From NCBI GenBank assembly GCA_945869365.1, contig CAMBOW010000053.1, positions 1-13,514 on the forward strand: a stretch of DNA of 13,514 nt, given 5' to 3'. The DNA comes from Flavobacterium psychrophilum (GTDB lineage: Bacteria > Bacteroidota > Bacteroidia > Flavobacteriales > Flavobacteriaceae). The position numbers and the translations under genes were made by a program. The notes under the pieces are model-generated. The model made no database searches. It was not told the DNA's origin and was given only the letters and a program-made list of their open reading frames with translations. This document shows, in pieces, positions 5,950 through 12,768 of this stretch (position 1 is its first letter; the number at the start of each line of letters is the position of its first letter).

Positions 5950-6894
5950 ATGTCAGCGATAGAAAATGTAAAATGTTTAATTATAGGCTCAGGACCTGCG
6001 GGATATACGGCAGCCATTTATGCGGCTCGCGCCAATATGAATCCCGTATTGTACCAAGGAACGCAGCCAGGAGGTCAATTGACCACCACCAACGAAGTTG
6101 AAAATTTCCCCGGATATGTAGATGGCGTAACAGGCCCAGAAATGATGGTGCAGTTGCAACAACAAGCCCAGCGTTTTGGCACCGATGTGCGTGACGGTTG
6201 GGTAACCAAAGTAGATTTTTCGGGCCCCGTGCACAAAGTATGGGTCAACGATACCAAAGAAATCCATTGCCAAACCATTATTATTTCTACAGGTGCTACT
6301 GCCAAGTATTTGGATTTGCCTTCTGAGCAACATTATTTAAAATTAGGCGGAGGCGTTTCGGCCTGTGCCGTTTGCGACGGATTTTTCTACCGCAACCAAG
6401 AAGTAGTCATCGTAGGAGCAGGAGATTCAGCCTGTGAAGAGGCGCACTATTTGTCCAAACTATGTAAAAAAGTAACCATGTTGGTGCGCAGCGAACAATT
6501 TAGAGCGTCCAAAATTATGGAAGCCCGTGTACGTAAAACCGAAAATATCGAAATCATTATGCACACCGATACGGTAGAAGTATTGGGCGATGGGCAAGTG
6601 GTTACGGGTGTAAAAGCACACAACAAAACCTCCGGTGAAACATTTGAAATCCCGGCTACGGGTTTCTTTGTAGCAATTGGACACACACCCAACACCGGAT
6701 TATTTAAAGATTTTATTACAGTTGATGAAACCGGTTACATCAAAAATGTAGCAGGCTCTTCCAAAACCAATGTGACAGGTGTGTTTGTGGCAGGAGATGC
6801 CGCCGATCATGTGTATCGTCAGGCCATTACTGCTGCAGGAACGGGTTGTATGGCGGCCTTAGACGCTGAGCGTTATTTGTCTACTTTAGAATAA
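5950..6894 (+). CDS. trxB: Thioredoxin-disulfide reductase
   Basis: This 314-aa flavoprotein uses NADPH to reduce thioredoxin in the cytoplasm, feeding disulfide reduction and ribonucleotide reductase. It is full length for the low-molecular-weight bacterial type. The FAD-binding GSGPAG is at 13-18 and GGQLTTT at 41-47. The redox pair Cys139-Ala-Val-Cys142 stands in SACAVCDGFF, where E. coli has CATC. The NADPH-binding GAGDSACEEA is at 156-165, and the second FAD motif VFVAGDAAD lies near the C-terminus. It has its own promoter box at 5920-5927 and ends before a bidirectional terminator shared with the GIN-domain gene. Confidence 0.97.
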   Translation: MSAIENVKCLIIGSGPAGYTAAIYAARANMNPVLYQGTQPGGQLTTTNEVENFPGYVDGVTGPEMMVQLQQQAQRFGTDVRDGWVTKVDFSGPVHKVWVNDTKEIHCQTIIISTGATAKYLDLPSEQHYLKLGGGVSACAVCDGFFYRNQEVVIVGAGDSACEEAHYLSKLCKKVTMLVRSEQFRASKIMEARVRKTENIEIIMHTDTVEVLGDGQVVTGVKAHNKTSGETFEIPATGFFVAIGHTPNTGLFKDFITVDETGYIKNVAGSSKTNVTGVFVAGDAADHVYRQAITAAGTGCMAALDAERYLSTLE

Positions 6895-6913
6895 ACGAAT
6901 TAACCAAGCATAA

Positions 6914-6945
6914 AAAAAGGGTTGTCTGTTTAGGCAACCCTTTTT
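6914..6945. terminator. Bidirectional terminator between trxB and the GIN-domain gene
   Basis: AAAAAGGGTTG (6914-6924) is the exact complement of CAACCCTTTTT (6935-6945), with two more inner pairs and a 6-nt loop. A-run and T-run flanks let it stop trxB transcription rightward and the GIN-domain gene leftward. Confidence 0.85.
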
Positions 6946-6948
6946 GAT

Positions 6949-7785
6949 TTATTTTGTTGGTTTTTTGTAGAGAACGGCGTTATCAACAAAGCGTTTCATG
7001 TCTATTTTCTGATCGCCATACAGCTGAATTTCGGCTTTGCCCGAAGCATCAATACTCAAAGTAGAAGTAACATTGATGTTGCTATTGGTGTAGGCTTCCA
7101 TGGTGAGTTCGGCATTTTTCACCGCACAATTTTTTCCGTTGTAGGTGGCGTTGTTGTCCAAACGCAATTTCATGTCGGTGATGTCGCCTTCAATGTCGGC
7201 CACAGCACGTTGGTATAAATCACAGCGCATGCTAATAGAAGCAATTAAGGCTTTCATTTTGGCATTTTTGCTCAATTCAATTTTTGTTTTTTCAGCTTTG
7301 ATGTTCCATTCGCCCTTGGATTTGTCATTGGCCATCACGGTTACATTTTTGGAATTCAAATAGGCAAACACCTTCGAATTATCGAAGCTTTTAAACACAA
7401 TCGAATCCAGTTGCACCGGAGCAAGTGCCAGAATCGAGGCGTCGCCTTTTGAAATTACTGTATTAAATGTCGGCGTGTAGCTGATGCGAATGCTCAATTT
7501 TTTAGCACCCGTAATGGTTTTGCTGGTGCCAATGGTCAAATTGGTCCCGGTAACTTTTAGATCAATGGCGTCATGCAAGTTGTCGTCGGCTTCAATTTCT
7601 ACGCCGTTTTTATCGCCTTTGATTAGATAGACTTCGAGGTTTTCACCCACTTCTATCGATTGGAATTCGCCCACCTCTTTTTGAGAAATGGTTACAATTT
7701 TTGATCCTTTTATTTTTGCTTTTTCTTGGGCTGAAACAGTAAGTTGTAAACCCAAAAGTGCAACAAGTAGAATATAGTTTTTCAT
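6949..7785 (-). CDS. Secreted GIN-domain protein (DUF2807-like)
   Basis: This 278-aa protein has a signal peptide at about 1-19 (MKNY, a hydrophobic stretch, then TVSA before Gln20), so it is exported. The mature part is a series of beta-strand-like segments starting with FQSIEVGENLEVYLIKGDKN, typical of the head GIN/DUF2807 family. Members are often annotated as putative autotransporter adhesins, but no function is established. Repeated short strands with many Asn, Asp and Lys residues suggest a parallel beta-helix or solenoid. No lipobox or membrane anchor is visible. It converges on trxB across a hairpin terminator and lies 74 bp from the next upstream gene in the same direction, so it is probably its own unit. 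Confidence 0.75.
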   Translation of the reverse strand: MKNYILLVALLGLQLTVSAQEKAKIKGSKIVTISQKEVGEFQSIEVGENLEVYLIKGDKNGVEIEADDNLHDAIDLKVTGTNLTIGTSKTITGAKKLSIRISYTPTFNTVISKGDASILALAPVQLDSIVFKSFDNSKVFAYLNSKNVTVMANDKSKGEWNIKAEKTKIELSKNAKMKALIASISMRCDLYQRAVADIEGDITDMKLRLDNNATYNGKNCAVKNAELTMEAYTNSNINVTSTLSIDASGKAEIQLYGDQKIDMKRFVDNAVLYKKPTK

Positions 7786-7859
7786 AATGAGAATTAATTG
7801 GTGCGGTAAAAATAAGAAATAGGATGCAAACGGCCTTTATTTTACCACAATTAGATTGT

Positions 7860-8741
7860 TTAGGTATTCTTTTTGGCTTTGATCATGGCTTCCAACATAT
7901 CCCACATTTCGCCTGGAATCGCCTCGAGCATATTAAATTGTCCCGCGCCTTTCAGCCATTCACCGCCATCAATCACCACCACTTCGCCGTTGATGTAGGC
8001 CGAGAAATCAGAGACCAAATAGGCGGCCAAGTTGGCCAATTCCTGGTGATCGCCAATACGCCCAACCGGAACTTTTTTGGTCACATCAAATCGATCCTTT
8101 AAATCTCCTGGTAATAATCGGTCCATAGCCCCTTCTGTAGGGAAGGGGCCAGGCGCAATCGCGTTGGTGCGAATGCCGTATTTGGCCCATTCCACCGCCA
8201 AACTTTTGGTCATGGCCAATACACCTGCTTTGGCTGTTGAGCTAGGCACTACGTAGGCCGAACCTGTAAACGCATAGGTGGTCACAATATTTAATACCGC
8301 ACAATTGGTTTGTTTGTGATCGATCCAGTGTTTGCCAAAGGCCAGTGTGCAGTTTTTACTGCCTTTCAACACAATATCAATGATGGTGTCAAAAGCCGAA
8401 GCCGAGAGCCGTTCGGTGGGTGAAATGAAATTCCCCGCTGCATTGTTTACCAATACATCGACACGACCAAACGTTTTTAGTACAGTAGCCAACATGGCTT
8501 CCACCTGATCGTAATGCCGCACATCACAAGCTACAGCCAAGCAGTTTCCGCCGGTTTCAAGTTGTAATTCTTGAGCGGTTTTTTCTAGTTTCTCTAAGTT
8601 TCGTGAAGTAATGGCTGCACGAGCACCCAACTCCAAAAAATAGCGTGTCATCGCTTTTCCCAGGCCGCTTCCGCCACCGGTTACTACAATTACTTTGTTG
8701 GCCAAGGCCTCATCGCGCAACATTTTTGCTGAAAAATTCAT
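7860..8741 (-). CDS. Short-chain dehydrogenase, 2,4-dienoyl-CoA reductase-like
   Basis: This 293-aa Rossmann-fold oxidoreductase has the cofactor loop TGGGSGLG at 21-28, SRN (46-48) suggesting NADPH preference, and NNAAGNF at 99-105. It lacks the usual YxxxK: the stretch before Lys171 reads PSSTAK. Instead Tyr156 in TTYAFTGSAYVVP stands 15 residues before Lys171. That is the layout of the DECR1-type 2,4-dienoyl-CoA reductases, where Tyr199 and Lys214 are also 15 apart. The C-terminal half (GPFPTEGAMDRL, GRIGDHQELANLAAYLVSD, GGEWLKGAGQFN) also resembles that family. It would act on unsaturated acyl-CoA intermediates in beta-oxidation. A different acyl-CoA or ketone substrate cannot be excluded. 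It is divergent from aguB with a 132-bp intergenic stretch. Confidence 0.82.
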   Translation of the reverse strand: MNFSAKMLRDEALANKVIVVTGGGSGLGKAMTRYFLELGARAAITSRNLEKLEKTAQELQLETGGNCLAVACDVRHYDQVEAMLATVLKTFGRVDVLVNNAAGNFISPTERLSASAFDTIIDIVLKGSKNCTLAFGKHWIDHKQTNCAVLNIVTTYAFTGSAYVVPSSTAKAGVLAMTKSLAVEWAKYGIRTNAIAPGPFPTEGAMDRLLPGDLKDRFDVTKKVPVGRIGDHQELANLAAYLVSDFSAYINGEVVVIDGGEWLKGAGQFNMLEAIPGEMWDMLEAMIKAKKNT

Positions 8742-8848
8742 GGCATTTCAAATTAGTGCGTCTAAGATACAGTTTTCTAACATCACTCCATGCGATACAA
8801 TTGGGCATTTATCCTCTTGTAGTCGACTTTGCATTGCATAAAAATTAG

Positions 8849-8856
8849 TATTTTTG
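8849..8856 (+). promoter_or_regulatory. -7 promoter box for aguB-aguA
   Basis: TATTTTTG matches TAnnTTTG. A TTTG at 8828-8831 may be the -33 box (17-base spacing, slightly short). The predicted transcription start near 8862 falls after the upstream ATG at 8829, which argues for the later aguB start at 8874. Confidence 0.65.
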
Positions 8857-8873
8857 GCCCAAATATGCGTCAG

Positions 8874-9764
8874 ATGTCTAAATCAACCTATACCATTGCC
8901 GTACTGCAACTCAACCTAAATGATGTGGCAGCCAACAATTTAGCCAAGTGCATTCTTTGGGTGCGCAAAGCAGCGCAACAAGGTGCCGAAGTGATTTCGT
9001 TACCCGAATTATACAGCAGCCACTATTTTTGTCAAAGCGAAGACGTAGCCAATTTTGAGTTGGCCGAACCCTTAAACAGCACCTCATTTATTGCATTTAG
9101 TGCCTTGGCCAAAGAATTGGGCGTGGTGATTATCGTGCCGTTTTTTGAAAAACGCATGGCTGGAATTTACCACAACAGCGCCTACATTATTGATGCCGAT
9201 GGAACCGAAGCCGGTTTGTACCGCAAAATGCACATTCCAGATGATCCGCATTTTTACGAAAAATTCTATTTTACCCCTGGCGATATTGGATTCAAAACCT
9301 TTCCTACCCAAAAAGGAAAAATTGGCACCCTTATTTGTTGGGACCAATGGTATCCAGAAGCGGCTCGACTTACTGCGCTTCAGGGAGCCGAAGTGTTATT
9401 TTATCCCACCGCCATTGGTTGGCATCCGCTCGAAAAAGACGAATTCGGAGAAAACCAACACGGGGCATGGATGAATGTAATGAAAGGCCATGCCGTAGCC
9501 AACGGAGTCTATGTAGCCGCAGCCAATCGAGTAGGACTAGAGCAATATATTCCCGATACAGCGGGGATTCAGTTTTGGGGATCTTCGTTTATTGCAGGAC
9601 CGCAAGGTGAAATTTTGGCACAGGCCTCGCACGACCAAGAAGAGATTTTGATGGCCGAAGTGGATCTGGCATTGCAAGAAAATGTGCGTCAAAATTGGCC
9701 GTTTTTCCGTGATCGACGCATTGACGCCTATGGAGAGATCACCAAACGCGCCATAGACAACTAA
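8874..9764 (+). CDS. aguB: N-carbamoylputrescine amidase
   Basis: This 296-aa nitrilase-superfamily enzyme hydrolyses N-carbamoylputrescine to putrescine, CO2 and ammonia. The triad Glu45 (SLPELYSSHYF), Lys118 (YRKMHIPDDP) and Cys155 (LICWDQWYPEAAR) is intact, and the sequences around it are those of the plant/bacterial AguB group. The frame is open to an ATG at 8829. I chose the ATG at 8874 (MSKSTYTIAVLQLN) because the promoter box at 8849-8856 lies between the two and because family members begin this way. An ATG at 8865 is a second option. The stop is one base before the aguA ATG, so the two are probably translationally coupled. Confidence 0.93.
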   Translation: MSKSTYTIAVLQLNLNDVAANNLAKCILWVRKAAQQGAEVISLPELYSSHYFCQSEDVANFELAEPLNSTSFIAFSALAKELGVVIIVPFFEKRMAGIYHNSAYIIDADGTEAGLYRKMHIPDDPHFYEKFYFTPGDIGFKTFPTQKGKIGTLICWDQWYPEAARLTALQGAEVLFYPTAIGWHPLEKDEFGENQHGAWMNVMKGHAVANGVYVAAANRVGLEQYIPDTAGIQFWGSSFIAGPQGEILAQASHDQEEILMAEVDLALQENVRQNWPFFRDRRIDAYGEITKRAIDN

Positions 9765-9765
9765 G

Positions 9766-10803
9766 ATGAGTACAACCCGCCGATTTCCCGCCGAGTTTGA
9801 AAAGCAAGCTGCTTTATTGTTGTGTTTTCCGCACAACGGCAACGATTGGCCCGGCAAATACGAAGCTGTTCAATGGGCCTTTGTGGAGTATATTAAAAAA
9901 GTAACCACCTATCAACCGCTTATTTTAGTCGTGGCATCAGCCAAACTCCAAACTAAAGTAACCCAATTGCTCGAAGCCGCACACATAAATCTAGCCCAAG
10001 TTTCGTTTTTAGTTCACAAAACCAACCGTTCTTGGATGCGCGATTCGGGTCCGATTATCGTAAAAAATGGCACAAAATCTGAAGCCTTGAATTTTAATTT
10101 CAACGGCTGGGCCAAATACTCCAATTACCAACTCGATAAACATGTTCCGCAGCAAATCAGTAGCTTTTTAAAACTGCCACTCACCCAAGTAATGTACAAA
10201 GGAAAGCCGGTGGTGTTAGAAGGCGGTGCGTTGGAAGTGAATGGCAAAGGAACGCTCATTACTTCTGAAGAATGTTTGCTGCATCCCAACATACAAGTAC
10301 GTAATGCCCATTTTACAAAAGCCGATTATGAAGCGATTTTTCTCGACTATTTTGGCGTGACCAATGTAATTTGGGTAGGCGATGGCATAATGGGCGACGA
10401 CACCCACGGACACATTGATGATTTGTGCCGATTTGTAAACGCAGATACCGTAGTTACCGTAGTGGAATCCAATCCCAACGATCCCAATTTCAAACCCTTG
10501 CAAGACAATGTACAGCGTTTGCAACAGGCCAAATTAGAAACCGGAAAGGCGCCGAATATTGTGTGCTTGCCCATGCCCAAACCGATTCTCTTTGAAGGCA
10601 TTATCTTGCCGGCCAGTTACGCCAATTTTATCATTTTAAATGGTTGTGTGTTGGTGCCTACCTTTAATGATGCCAATGATGTCAAAGCCTTACAGATTTT
10701 GGCTGATTGTTTTTCCGATCGAGAAGTGATAGGCATTTCGGCCATCGATTTGATCTGGGGATTCGGAACTTTACACTGCTTGAGCCAGCAGATTCCAGCT
10801 TAA
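9766..10803 (+). CDS. aguA: Agmatine deiminase
   Basis: This 345-aa enzyme of the guanidino-group-modifying family converts agmatine to N-carbamoylputrescine and ammonia, giving AguB its substrate. The expected residues are visible: Asp93 in WMRDSGP, Glu152 in VLEGGALEVNG, His216 in THGHIDD and the nucleophile Cys338 in FGTLHCLSQQ near the C-terminus. Length is normal for the family. It starts one base after aguB. An arginine decarboxylase, which would make agmatine, is not in the window. The stop codon lies in a TTAA shared with the convergent DUF4268 gene, and no terminator hairpin is seen between them. Confidence 0.95.
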   Translation: MSTTRRFPAEFEKQAALLLCFPHNGNDWPGKYEAVQWAFVEYIKKVTTYQPLILVVASAKLQTKVTQLLEAAHINLAQVSFLVHKTNRSWMRDSGPIIVKNGTKSEALNFNFNGWAKYSNYQLDKHVPQQISSFLKLPLTQVMYKGKPVVLEGGALEVNGKGTLITSEECLLHPNIQVRNAHFTKADYEAIFLDYFGVTNVIWVGDGIMGDDTHGHIDDLCRFVNADTVVTVVESNPNDPNFKPLQDNVQRLQQAKLETGKAPNIVCLPMPKPILFEGIILPASYANFIILNGCVLVPTFNDANDVKALQILADCFSDREVIGISAIDLIWGFGTLHCLSQQIPA

Positions 10804-11237
10804 ACTTCACTATTTTTAATGACGTCTTCGTACTCGAGAAAGAACAATTCGAGCGCGTGCATTTTTTCGTAAAAGAAGTCAAAAATGGTATCCCAATTGT
10901 TTCGGTTGCCCACGGCGATAGGGTGCAATTCTACCCAAATGCGGCTGATGGTTTTGCCGTTTTCTAAAGGGTAATTGCGCTGAAATACCACTTCGGGAAG
11001 ATATTCTTCAGTCAAAATCGTTTTGAGTGCTTCCCATTGTTCAAAATAGGCCCAGCGTTTTTCATTTGGTTTGGCTTCTATTTCTACACACACTTTCGCC
11101 TTGGTATTGTCTACAAAAAACTTGAGCGAAAGGTCTTTGATTTTGGTGTTGTACAACAGCCATTTGCGTGGGTATTTTTGGGCAAAGGCCACCCAGAATT
11201 CTTGTTTCAGGCGTTGATTTTCGGCTTTTGAATACAT
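10800..11237 (-). CDS. DUF4268 family protein
   Basis: This 145-aa soluble protein has no signal peptide or membrane segment. The sequence (MYSKAENQRLKQEFWVAF, then PRKWLLYNTKIKDLSLKFFVD and many aromatic residues) is what I recognise as the DUF4268 family, seen as short stand-alone proteins in Bacteroidetes and as a C-terminal domain of larger proteins elsewhere. No activity is known to me. A nucleic-acid-related role has been guessed for some relatives but nothing here proves it. It diverges from the NUDIX gene with a 74-bp space to that gene's chosen start, and its stop overlaps that of aguA. Confidence 0.72.
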   Translation of the reverse strand: MYSKAENQRLKQEFWVAFAQKYPRKWLLYNTKIKDLSLKFFVDNTKAKVCVEIEAKPNEKRWAYFEQWEALKTILTEEYLPEVVFQRNYPLENGKTISRIWVELHPIAVGNRNNWDTIFDFFYEKMHALELFFLEYEDVIKNSEV

Positions 11238-11266
11238 ACTTTTTTTGTGCGGCCGACTAAATGTGT

Positions 11267-11274
11267 TACTTTCG
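11267..11274 (+). promoter_or_regulatory. Probable -7 box for the NUDIX gene
   Basis: TACTTTCG matches TAnnTTTG except for one base. It lies 37 bases before the ATG at 11312 and after the alternative ATG at 11261, which favours the later start. Confidence 0.4.
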
Positions 11275-11311
11275 TTTTTCGGCTTTCAGCAGTCAAAAAT
11301 ACAAGTTATAT

Positions 11312-11953
11312 ATGGAATATTCGCGATTTATTTCTCTGCTTCCCCAGCTGCAAACCATTGAATTGCCGGGACTTTCGGCACAACTGTTGGCGGTTCCACC
11401 CGAACGCAGCGAATTGATGAAAGCCATCGATTTTTCTAGTTTAAATCCCAAAAAAGCAGCCGTCACCATTTTGCTCTATCCCAAAAAGGAGCAAATGCAG
11501 CTGGTGCTCATCCAGCGCAATACCTACGCGGGCGTGCATTCGGCACAAATAGCTTTTCCAGGCGGAAAAATAGAACCCACCGATGCACATGCTGCCGCGG
11601 CGGCTTTTCGAGAAACCGAAGAAGAAATTGGAGTGCCGGCAAGTCATTTAAAACTAGTTCGTTCCTTTACCGAATTGTATATTCCGCCCAGTAATTTTAT
11701 GGTGTATCCGTTTTTGGTCTATTCGCTTGAAGACTTGTCGTTTTTCCCTGACCCAACCGAGGTGGCTCAGATCGTAGAAATTAGTTTGCAGGAATTTTTA
11801 GAAAACTGCCCCATTGCCCTGCAAACCCGCGCTACTTCTTATAACCCGGAAATTGAAGTGCCCTGTTTTATCATCCAAGGGCACGAAGTCTGGGGCGCCA
11901 CGGCCATGATTTTAAGTGAATTGAAAGAAACCTTTAAAATACTCGTTCAGTAG
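11312..11953 (+). CDS. NUDIX hydrolase, CoA pyrophosphatase-like
   Basis: This 213-aa NUDIX enzyme has the CoA-pyrophosphatase (NudL/YeaB) layout, with the segment LIQRNTYAGVHSAQIAFPGGK at 67-86 corresponding to the UPF0035 signature. The NUDIX box follows with RETEEEIG at 100-107 for metal binding. As in E. coli NudL, the box has one extra residue between the Gly and the Arg-Glu pair. The expected reaction is cleavage of CoA or acyl-CoA to 4'-phosphopantetheine and 3',5'-ADP, but substrate cannot be fixed from sequence. The frame opens at 11261, but the ATG at 11312 (MEYSRFISLLPQ) fits the promoter box at 11267 and the family's start. The acyltransferase gene follows after 41 bp with its own promoter box. 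Confidence 0.85.
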   Translation: MEYSRFISLLPQLQTIELPGLSAQLLAVPPERSELMKAIDFSSLNPKKAAVTILLYPKKEQMQLVLIQRNTYAGVHSAQIAFPGGKIEPTDAHAAAAAFRETEEEIGVPASHLKLVRSFTELYIPPSNFMVYPFLVYSLEDLSFFPDPTEVAQIVEISLQEFLENCPIALQTRATSYNPEIEVPCFIIQGHEVWGATAMILSELKETFKILVQ

Positions 11954-11964
11954 CTTAGTTTTTT

Positions 11965-11972
11965 TAAATTTG
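11965..11972 (+). promoter_or_regulatory. -7 promoter box for the acyltransferase gene
   Basis: TAAATTTG matches TAnnTTTG, 22 bases before the ATG at 11995 and just past the NUDIX stop codon. The acyltransferase can therefore be transcribed on its own. Confidence 0.6.
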
Positions 11973-11994
11973 CCCCTCATCGATCAAAATCACT

Positions 11995-12768
11995 ATGGGA
12001 ATTTTCAAAAGAAATCCTTTCGGACATATCCTATTTATCAAAAAGTGGCTCATTCTTATCTTTGGGTTTCTTACCCATCCCCGTTATCGTGGCATGAATC
12101 AATTGCAAATTGAAGGCTCTGAAATTATTACACAGTTGCCCGACACCAATGTGTTGTTTATCTCCAATCACCAAACCTATTTTGCCGATGTAGTAGCCAT
12201 GTTTCATGTGCTTAACGCCAGTTTGAGTGGCCGCAAAGATTCCATTAAAAACGTCTTGTATTTATGGAATCCGAAGTTGAATATCTATTATGTGGCCGCC
12301 AAAGAAACCATGAAAGAAGGCTGGTTGCCTCGTGTGTTGGCCTATGTTGGTGCTATTACGGTAGAACGCACTTGGCGAGCAAATGGTCAAGATGTGCAAC
12401 GGGAAGTCAATGTGAATGATACCGAAAACATTAAAATTGCCTTGGATGACGGCTGGGTAATTACCTTTCCGCAGGGCACAACCAAATCGTTTAAGCCCGT
12501 TCGCAAAGGCACAGCACACATCATTATGCAGCACCGACCCATTGTTGTTCCGATTGTAATTGATGGATTTCGCCGTTCGTTTGACAAAAAAGGCCTGCGA
12601 CTCAAAAAGAAAGGCGTGATGCAATCGTTTGTGATCAAACCGCCCTTGCAGATTGATTACGAGCACGACAGCATTGAACAAATTGTAGAAAAAATAGAGT
12701 ATGCGATCGAGCAGCATCCTTCTTTTCTGAAGGTGCAACCTATAGAAGAAATAGAAGTTGTACTTTAA
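11995..12768 (+). CDS. PlsC-like acyltransferase with altered motifs
   Basis: This 257-aa protein belongs to the LPLAT/PlsC superfamily, which moves acyl chains onto lysophosphatidic acid or similar acceptors at the inner membrane face. Residues 12-26 are hydrophobic and could be a membrane anchor. The catalytic motif reads NHQTYFAD with His59 and Asp65, that is HX5D rather than the standard HX4D. Block III reads FPQGTTKS (158-165) where FPEGT is usual. The late hydrophobic block VPIVIDG is at 185-191. It may acylate glycerol phosphate, ornithine or another lipid precursor. No symbol is given because activity on lysophosphatidate is not secured. Its stop overlaps that of the convergent DUF3810 gene. 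Confidence 0.8.
   Translation: MGIFKRNPFGHILFIKKWLILIFGFLTHPRYRGMNQLQIEGSEIITQLPDTNVLFISNHQTYFADVVAMFHVLNASLSGRKDSIKNVLYLWNPKLNIYYVAAKETMKEGWLPRVLAYVGAITVERTWRANGQDVQREVNVNDTENIKIALDDGWVITFPQGTTKSFKPVRKGTAHIIMQHRPIVVPIVIDGFRRSFDKKGLRLKKKGVMQSFVIKPPLQIDYEHDSIEQIVEKIEYAIEQHPSFLKVQPIEEIEVVL

Noticed and set aside
5817..6101. 94-aa plus-strand frame overlapping the trxB start
   Set aside because: It runs through palindromic intergenic DNA and then out of frame into trxB. It has no recognisable domain, and trxB has its own promoter and start.
6949..8741. GIN-domain and SDR genes as one operon
   Set aside because: They share direction but are separated by 74 bp and have unrelated roles. Nothing supports cotranscription, though it is not excluded.
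11261..11311. N-terminal extension of the NUDIX protein from ATG 11261
   Set aside because: The extra 17 residues overlap the probable promoter box and do not resemble family N-termini.
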